Assembly: GCA_037447655.1 (NCBI GenBank) | Contig: JBBHKE010000832.1 | Location: forward strand, 1 to 64,000 | Direction of reading: 5' to 3' | Origin: Zygnema cylindricum | Taxonomy: Eukaryota > Streptophyta > Zygnematophyceae > Zygnematales > Zygnemataceae | DNA: 64,000 bases | Part shown: in pieces, positions 57,370 to 64,000 of the stretch | Position numbering within the stretch: the first letter of the stretch is position 1 | Layout of the letters: every line of letters starts with the position of its first letter | Program-made: the position numbers and the translations under genes | Notes under the pieces: model-generated | The model's database searches: none | What the model saw: only the letters and a program-made list of their open reading frames with translations | Told to the model about the DNA's origin: nothing

Positions 57370-58737
57370 ATTTTCTTAAGATAGTGACGGTAATTGGTCA
57401 AAGATAAATATGAAGGAACAAATATAAGATGCAACGACAAAGGTAGATGCGAATGGAGGAAAAATAGTGGTATTGTTGGAGTTAAAGACGAGTATATATA
57501 GGAAAGGAAGGGAATCTCTTATGAAAAAAAGGAGGGAAAAGCTTGGCCAAAATTTGAACATTCAAAATTTTAAATCAAATATTTTGTTTGAAAGTCAAAT
57601 ATTTCGATTTTAAAAACGACACGGTGATAGCGAGAAAGTTTTAAAATTTGCGTCAGTTTTCAACGTGAGAGTATGCACGTGGTGGACAATGGATGATTTT
57701 CATGAAAAAGGCGTGGGAAAACATGGCAGCTCATTGAATGTATGGATCTTTCTTGGAAAGGCAGCGGGTAAGATAGGCATGTTGTGTTGCACCGTAAAAA
57801 AAGCCATAATGTTTGCGTGGATAAAAAACCGGACAGGTGTAATCTTTGGCGGCCAATCACGTGACGTGAATTATTATTTGGTTGGTCATTATGTACTTTT
57901 TGGTTCATTTTAGTGTCAACATTTACTCTAATACAGGACAACGTTCACGTTAATACATGTGAGACGTTTGAAAGACAGATGAGGTAACACACTTATTACA
58001 ATTAAGACACATATTAGCATACTTAACTTTAATAAAACTACCCAAAAGGGACGTTATTAGAATACATGAGATACGGACGAACGGAACTACGGCCATACGT
58101 CCAAGTTACGCTTAGAAATGGCGTGGCATGTTAACCCTTTCCGTAAACGTTAAACAGAAAAAATTGTAATTAAACTTTACGTTACGCGATATAGCATTGA
58201 CACGTAACCGCCATAAAATTGTCTCATCGGTACGGATACTCTGTTTGGCGCCGACGTACAATTTTTAAGATTGTGTACGGTTACATATATTAATGTGTAT
58301 AATCGTACGGAGAATATTCCATTTTTGCTGTCCCCAAATTAGCGTTAACGCCGAAATTAAAATAAACCTTTTTTTATATAATTTTCAAATTCTTAATTTG
58401 CATGAATGACGGTATATTTACTTCCACACTATTTAAACTTTGATACTAATAACGATGCGCGGTGTAGTGTTGAAAAAGGATAGAGTGACACTACAACGAC
58501 AAAAAAAAACTTACTCTAGATTATCGACAACAAAAAAGTAGACCCGTTGAAAAATGTTCGCTGCGAAAAGGACAATAAAGTACACGACACAGCAAAAAGG
58601 TACAAGTGGCGAAACCAAAAAAACAAAACCAAAAAAACAAAACCAAAAAAGGTGAGAGAATCTATAATTCTATAGGTTTTTTAAAAACATTCTTGATCCG
58701 AGTTCAAACATTGTAATTGAAAACTCAGTTACATGCG
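57370..58737. other. Non-coding sequence with a MITE end
   Basis: No gene is seen. CTAATAACGATGCGCGGTGTA at about 58447-58467 matches the right ends of the local inverted-repeat elements. An A-rich tandem (AAAACCAAAAAAAC) lies at 58615-58650. Confidence 0.45.
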
Positions 58738-59527
58738 CATTAGGGTGCGTCTCTGTGTGCCTAAGTAAGGGTTTTTTTCTGTCGTTTTCTTGTAAAACTT
58801 AGAGCCGTATCGTGTAAGTTTCAACCGTACAATAAAATAGAAAAAAAGAGAAGTACATTTTGCGTCATCATCGAATTTAAAATGTACTACATCTTGTCGT
58901 CTTGTGTTCTTCGACCCACTTCGACGACAAAAAAAGTCATCTTCAACCTTATCTTTTAAAAAACAGGGTCGATGTGTTTTAAAATTAGGGATTTTCTATA
59001 AACAAATAGGAACAAATATTCGCACGTGTAATGTTTTGTTCAAAAAATTCAAACGATTTCAGGCGACGTGGAAGTGTAGACGATTCGCTATGTTTTGTCC
59101 GTTTTTGTTTAATACGACAAAGAGAAGTACACAGTTTGTTTTGTTTTGTCCGTTTCCATCCGGTACGGGATTTTTTTTTGCAGGGGTCTCAAGGTTCCGA
59201 TGCCATTTCACGTCGAGCCGACAATAGACGCAAAGTCAAAACGCATCTTCTTCAACCGTGAAACGGCACAGGCTGGAGGGCGGTAGGTCTACAATGTCAC
59301 GAAAAGTCACGCGACGTCACAAGCAGTTACGAAAAATAACGTGCGTTATTATCACAGGTTGTAGACGTTGACAGCCGTCACGGGCATTGTCGACGTATAC
59401 AATCGTCACGCCCTAAGTGACAATTTCGTTTGGTACACATAGGGACACCCGAAATCCGGGTCCGCCGGATCTGCGCTAAAAAACAAAAAAAATCTCTAAG
59501 TTTGAAGTACATAGAGACGCACCCTTA
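58738..59527. mobile_element. Non-autonomous TIR element, dispersed repeat copy B
   Basis: TTAGGGTGCGTCTCTGTGTG at the left pairs with CATAGAGACGCACCCTTAA at the right. TTA flanks both ends. Terminal GGGTG and a TTA/TAA duplication fit PIF/Harbinger-type elements. The right 600 bases match 26690-27300. No transposase is encoded. Confidence 0.65.
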
Positions 59528-59756
59528 ATCGGTGTAGGTCCGAACGTAAATAATGGTATACGGAAAAAGAATTTAATCGATGTTGGTTCGTCATTACAGT
59601 ACAGTATTGTACGGATTTAGAGGATTGCGAAAAAGCGACCCGATAACGAAGTACGGACGGTCTTGAAGCGCGATCTCATTCGCGGAGCATCGCGCGGATT
59701 CTTGGCGCAAGAGCGAAGTGAAAAAGTGAGCGAAGTGCCCGACGCACGTGCAAAAG

Positions 59757-59808
59757 TACACCGTGAATCGCTATTAGCGTTAGCCCTGATAGCGATTCAC
59801 GGTGTACA
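59757..59808. repeat. Minimal inverted-repeat element, 52 bp
   Basis: TACACCGTGAATCGCTAT and its perfect complement are separated by only 14-16 bases. It looks like a MITE reduced to its ends. Confidence 0.8.
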
Positions 59809-60066
59809 TGACGGATCGCGCCCCACCAAAGGGATGTGACGCAACCGATTCTTTTCGACCGCCGCCGATGCGAACTTTAGTTTTGTGGCGCGGGGAAATT
59901 CGGCGCCGCCTTTATTTGCGACAACGGTTGAGAAATCCGAAACGTTCCGAGGAATTCCAGCGTCAGCCCATTCGGTTGAACAGTTAACTCCGGATTCGGC
60001 GAGATATTGCAACGAATCTCCCGTCAGATGTATTTCATCGAATGGCCGACTTTACAAGAGGTACAA

Positions 60067-60297
60067 TACACCGTGAATCGCTTATAGTGATAACGTTTTA
60101 TTAGCCGCTTAAAACATCTTTTTCTATACACACGTGTCCGATTTATGATTGAAGACCACCAATCGGAAGGTGAAAACCTTGTCTTTCAATGGGAACCGTC
60201 AGATTTTCAATCTGACGAGTGTGCACATTGAAAAGATGTTTTAAGCGGCCAAAAAAACACTAACAATATAGCAATTCACTAAGCGATTCACGGTGTA
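60067..60297. mobile_element. MITE, 231 bp
   Basis: It begins TACACCGTGAATCGCTTAT and ends AGCGATTCACGGTGTA. Inside, GCCGCTTAAAACATCTTTT pairs with GAAAAGATGTTTTAAGCGG, so the element could fold into a long hairpin. Confidence 0.8.
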
Positions 60298-60577
60298 CCA
60301 TGCTGACTCGAGACATCTTGGACGCCAAAGAGAAACTCTGCGTCGACGAGAGATTCTTGATGGAATACACCGATACTGTAATACCAACGTAGGGTGAACT
60401 TAAGCTTGAATTCCCACAAGAAGACGGCTAAGGTTTTGACCGTAGAAGGCACTGTACCTGTTTGTACTTCATAGTCCGGTGATTGGCCAGCTCAGCATTA
60501 GGTCACAGTGGGCATTATGCACTCGGTTCATAGTGGCATTAATTGTGTGCACATGTCCACTGCGGGTAGTAGGATAC

Positions 60578-60780
60578 TGCACCTTGAATCGTCATTAGCG
60601 TATAGAAATTATTAGTGTAAAGAAAAAATTAGCGTCATTCATTCTAATTTAGTACCAGGAGACGTGGCAGATTATGGTCCACATCCTTAAATAGTGTAAT
60701 TTATTATATTTAAGGTATCAATGTCAAAATTTTGGGGTGCCGATATAGCGTACATAAGGCTAATAACAATTCACGGTGTA
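60578..60780 (+). mobile_element. 203-bp MITE, copy 2
   Basis: It is collinear and the same length as 30537-30739, including GACGTGGCAGATTATGGTCC and TTTTGGGGTGCCGATATAGC. Ends are TGCACCTTGAATCGTC and AATTCACGGTGTA. Confidence 0.85.
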
Positions 60781-60813
60781 ACTGTAAATAAGTAGCTAAT
60801 TTTGTGAGACTCA

Positions 60814-61014
60814 CTATAGCGATAATCGCTATTAGTGTTAATATTTTTTTTGCCACTTACATCTTTTCTCCGTACACCCTTGTCCAATTGTGGATCTGGG
60901 AGATTCTCAGCTTCAGATTGGAGGTCTCAAATTGAAATCGGACAAGTATGTACGGAGAAAAGATGTTTTAAGCGGCGAAAAAACTATTAACGCTAATAGC
61001 GATAGACGGTGTAG
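60814..61014. mobile_element. MITE related by its inner repeats
   Basis: The right end CTAATAGCGATAGACGGTGTA-like terminus pairs with ATCGCTATTAGTGTTAATA at the left. ACATCTTTTCTCCGTACA pairs with TGTACGGAGAAAAGATGT. GTTTTAAGCGGC is shared with the element at 60067-60297. The left limit is approximate. Confidence 0.65.
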
Positions 61015-61270
61015 CTCACTCCCTCGCTCACTCTCTCACTCACACTCTCTCACTCCATCCCTCGCACTGTCTCTCTCGCTCACTATCTCCCTCTCCTCCC
61101 TCGCTCTATCCCCCGCTCTCCTCCCCCCTCTCCCTCTCCCTCGCCCCTCCCCCTCCCTCTCCCTCTCCTCCTCCCCCCCCTCCCCTCCCCTCCCCTCCTC
61201 TCCCCTCCCCCTCTCTCCCTCCTCCCTCTCGCTCTCTCTCTCTCTCTCTCCTCTCTTTCCCTTAACCCTC
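61015..61270 (+). repeat. CT-rich low-complexity tract
   Basis: CTCCCTC, CTCTCTCT and CCCCTCC runs fill this stretch directly beside a MITE end. It has no coding meaning. Confidence 0.8.
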
Positions 61271-61713
61271 ATCATTAGGAAAATCTATATGACAGTGTGG
61301 TCATGTTCCATCAGCCCTCCAAGTCTTGAGACACTTGTCACAATGTAAGGCTTTTCAAGCATATCCCATGAGGGACCTTTTGGTCTCACGGTGTAACATC
61401 ACCCTCGTTTTTCAGTCCAAAAAAAAAAAAGCATTGCAAAAGGCCACCTCTTATTTGATTTCCGAGAAAAACAAAACAAAAAAATCGCATTTTTCACTGC
61501 AACAATTTGTCCTACAACGACTCTCTGAAACACAAACCTAGAAATGCTTTCTAACATAACGACATTCAGTAAAAGACCTACAAAACTCGAACTGCCTTTG
61601 CTGTATACATAACAAAGTACAAAATACACAACGACCGTGACAAATATACAAACCATCTCGAACTCACAATTGAGAGTGCCTATCCAACTCATAGAAACAG
61701 TCAAATCGTCATT

Positions 61714-63069
61714 TTAGATTGTCATTTTAGCAAGTTCATTTACAATAATTCCTTCCTTTACAAGCCTCTCTTCCCATTGCCGGAGCTGTAGCATAAATCC
61801 AGAATTGGGCCCTGCCTCTGGCCTCACTCGTTGGACCTTACTTAGAGCCTCCTCTAGCCTCAGCCCTTTCGTTTTCATCAAGTAGGCAATCACCACTGTC
61901 ACACTGCAATAAAAAATAAAAAAAACAAAAAAAATCACTTAGCTTCAACTGCAGAATAAAGTGCACATACTGCAAAAACTTAATTACTTTATTTTGTACT
62001 ATACATACTTTAAGTAAGTACAGTACGAATTATGTACCGTGCAAACTTAGTAACTTTATATATACAGCACATACTTCAAGTACACAGTACAATGTACGTA
62101 CAGTATGAAGTACCTACTTTTTGTTATTCAGAATACCAATTTTGGCACGAACATGGCATATCGGTCCCACCAAAAATTCAAGCCACGTCACCAAATGGTC
62201 CACGTCACCAAACGGGTATTATACATTATAATTTTGCATTTACACTAATAATGGCTGTACTCAAATCGCGAGGAAGTGTAGTTCCCACCAATTTCAAAAA
62301 AGGAGCCAAGGGCCAGGCCCATGTTAGACAAGAATTGACGATTTCACATTCTGCAGCCAAGAGACACAATCATGTACTAAAAAGGATAAAAAATCTTCTA
62401 CATGAAACATATATCCTTAAATTAGCCTTCTCACCAAAATAGACATGCCATGCTCCGACAAACAAACATTTCTCCCAGTCAAAAATAACAGGTTCAAAAT
62501 TAATCTCTCTCCTGTTGGAGTCCAGGCTACACCCTAGAAACTTAGGAAGTCAAGGGCGGGAAAATGTTTGACTGGTGAACTTTAAAGAAGGGCTCTGTGT
62601 CTGACGACTTTGATTCCTTTTTTTCAAAATGAAGAATCTGCTAAAATGCTAAGTTTGCTGTACTAATAATTGCTGCAGAAAAACGGAATTCTTACCTCCT
62701 TTAGTTCGCCCATTTTTACAGCAGGACCGAATTACAAATTAAACAACAGCAACTCCAACTAAAGAATCGTGACATTATTACAACATATGATCACGATGAC
62801 AGAGACTGTAAGCTCTGATATAAGAAAACTAAAACACATAAATACAACCACAACCATGCAACATACTTTCCCAAACCACATTAGACATTTCCAACAAAAA
62901 ATTCAAGCGAGGCCCTACAGATTTCCACAAAGCTGACTGAAGCCTTACCTTCTTGACCGTCCCGCAAAACAGTGCACAAGAATCGCACCACCGGAACTAA
63001 TGGCCTCCTCGATAAAATCGAAGCACTGATTGAAGTGAGCCGCCAAGTCTACTCTGGGAGAATCCAGCA
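61714..63069 (-). CDS. Dual-specificity protein phosphatase, last two exons
   Basis: Two exons join in phase: 62949-63069 and 61714-61903, with GTAAGG donor and TTGCAG acceptor. The product reads VLDSPRVDLAAHFNQCFDFI, which holds the probable general-acid Asp, then ILVHCFAGRSRSVTVV, the phosphatase loop HC(X5)RS with Cys and Arg intact. AYLMKTKGLRLEEALSKV and RPEAGPNSGFMLQLRQWEE follow, and a short C-terminal tail ends at a TGA at 61714. Plant DSPs of this type dephosphorylate MAP kinases or related substrates. The 5' exons of the domain (substrate-facing β-sheet) were not found before 64000. The 1045-base intron holds no other gene that I can see. Confidence 0.88.
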
Positions 63070-64000
63070 CTGCAAAAACATCACATTATCCCAAGATGTC
63101 CTGTCAGGACAGAGCACATCCAACGATTGCTACAACCTTATCCAGGGTTTGTAAGAAGTTCCCTCCAGATACACTCTGAAGTTAAGTATGTGGGATGGTG
63201 GCATTTATGCTTCGCGATTAAAGCCTCCTACTTGAACTTTCACATCGATTTCTGCACAACCATACATAGTCTTGAGTCCAACAGTCGAGCATTCAAAACA
63301 AGGACCTCTAACAAAAATGCAAATTCCCCCATCATTGGCTACACCCGTATAAAAGCAGTGGTGAAAAACTATCAGAGTCATTTTACCGGCGCACGACATA
63401 TAGAATACTTACACCCTAATGCAAACTCCCTTTCAAAAAGGGGTGCTCAAAGAATAAGCGTGTTCAAAGTAAATAAAGATAAATTATGATTGTTAAGCAT
63501 GAATGGAGGGAAGGCGTAAGCTAAAGCAGCAATATAGGTAGTTAGATTATTGACAGCATAAAATGTGTAGGAGAATATTGCCCAATGTTACTGGTGAGAC
63601 CCCCAACAATTGTCAAGTTTCAAGGATACTCTCTGCAAAGTCCTCATACTCGGTTTCCCAATACGCTTATCTCCTTCTTACACGATTCTGACGAGCTCTG
63701 GATACTTACCCATGACCATATTCATAACTTAGTTGTATATTTTAGAGCGTGGCAACCCGTGAATGTAATCGGCTAGGTAGCAGTTGTGCAACATCTATAC
63801 GTAAAAGAAATTGAATGATAAACATAGACGAAGGTTTTCCTTTTCTAGTGAGTTTTCCTTTAACCATGAAAACCAATTATCTGTCCCATACATTTCAATA
63901 CATCTGAACTGCCATCCTTTCCAGGCTCAAAAAAGCAGCAGCTACGTTTTTGTTTGGGCGTTTCCAGCGTTCTTGCCTCAGGCTCTTAGACGCAATTCTT
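63070..64000. other. Upstream region of the phosphatase gene
   Basis: The missing 5' exons may lie here or beyond the window. A strong GGTAAGTATCC donor is visible on the minus strand at about 63698-63708, but I could not read a convincing phosphatase exon before it. Confidence 0.35.

Noticed and set aside
60890-61348. 152-codon Ser/Leu/Pro-rich frame
   Set aside because: It spans a MITE end and a CT microsatellite and has no family signal.
62032-62442. Plus-strand 136-codon frame in the phosphatase intron
   Set aside because: It shows no domain and has AT-rich, repetitive codon use. It is most likely a chance frame.

Overview
The window is nuclear DNA of a plant. It has Ty3/gypsy chromovirus and Ty1/copia retrotransposons primed by a plant initiator tRNA-Met, DDE transposases, many short inverted-repeat elements, and two intron-rich host genes whose products look plant-like: a degenerate HAD-family protein and a dual-specificity phosphatase. 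Introns of about 0.15-1 kb and heavy nesting of repeats suggest a large, repeat-rich land-plant or streptophyte genome. The species cannot be fixed from the sequence.

Region 1 (1-21.8 kb) is a nest of transposons. A decayed chromovirus runs from its 5' LTR (353-747) to its 3' LTR (18302-18979). It holds gag, protease, RT, RNase H, integrase and a chromodomain, and then an extra gene I call ORF3 that ends just before the 3' LTR. Three later insertions split it. They are a nearly complete copia element (4840-11299) inside the integrase gene, a solo copia LTR (13444-14604) inside ORF3, and a 2.8-kb gag-only element (14807-17633) also inside ORF3. Target-site duplications support all three. A pogo-like DDE transposase (19.46-21.2 kb) follows on the same strand.

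Region 2 (21.8-33.6 kb) is mostly AT-rich and non-coding. It contains a purine-strand satellite of about 446-bp units (22.1-23.6 kb), one unrecognised open region (about 25.1-25.9 kb), a dispersed repeat shared with 58.7-59.5 kb, and inverted-repeat elements.

Region 3 (33.67-40.09 kb, minus strand) is a host gene of at least 11 exons. I joined the exons by hand and the phases agree throughout. It encodes a HAD-superfamily protein whose catalytic aspartates appear to be missing. A second host gene, a dual-specificity phosphatase with an intact HC(X5)R loop, lies at 61.7-63.07 kb (minus), with its 5' end not found.

Region 4 (42.4-57.4 kb) is again accessory. It holds a rearranged copia element in two opposite halves, a tRNA-derived sequence, CT-rich tracts, a second DDE transposase (minus), clusters of GCGACGA...TCGTCGC hairpins, another copia LTR, and an ORF3 homologue at 54.1-56.1 kb that has no gypsy LTR beside it. 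The most unusual signal is this ORF3 family. One member sits in the env position of a chromovirus, and the other lies between the first exon and the body of a DNA transposase.

Region 5 (57.4-64 kb) holds several short inverted-repeat elements with ends like TACACCGTGAATCG, a short CT-rich tract and the phosphatase gene.
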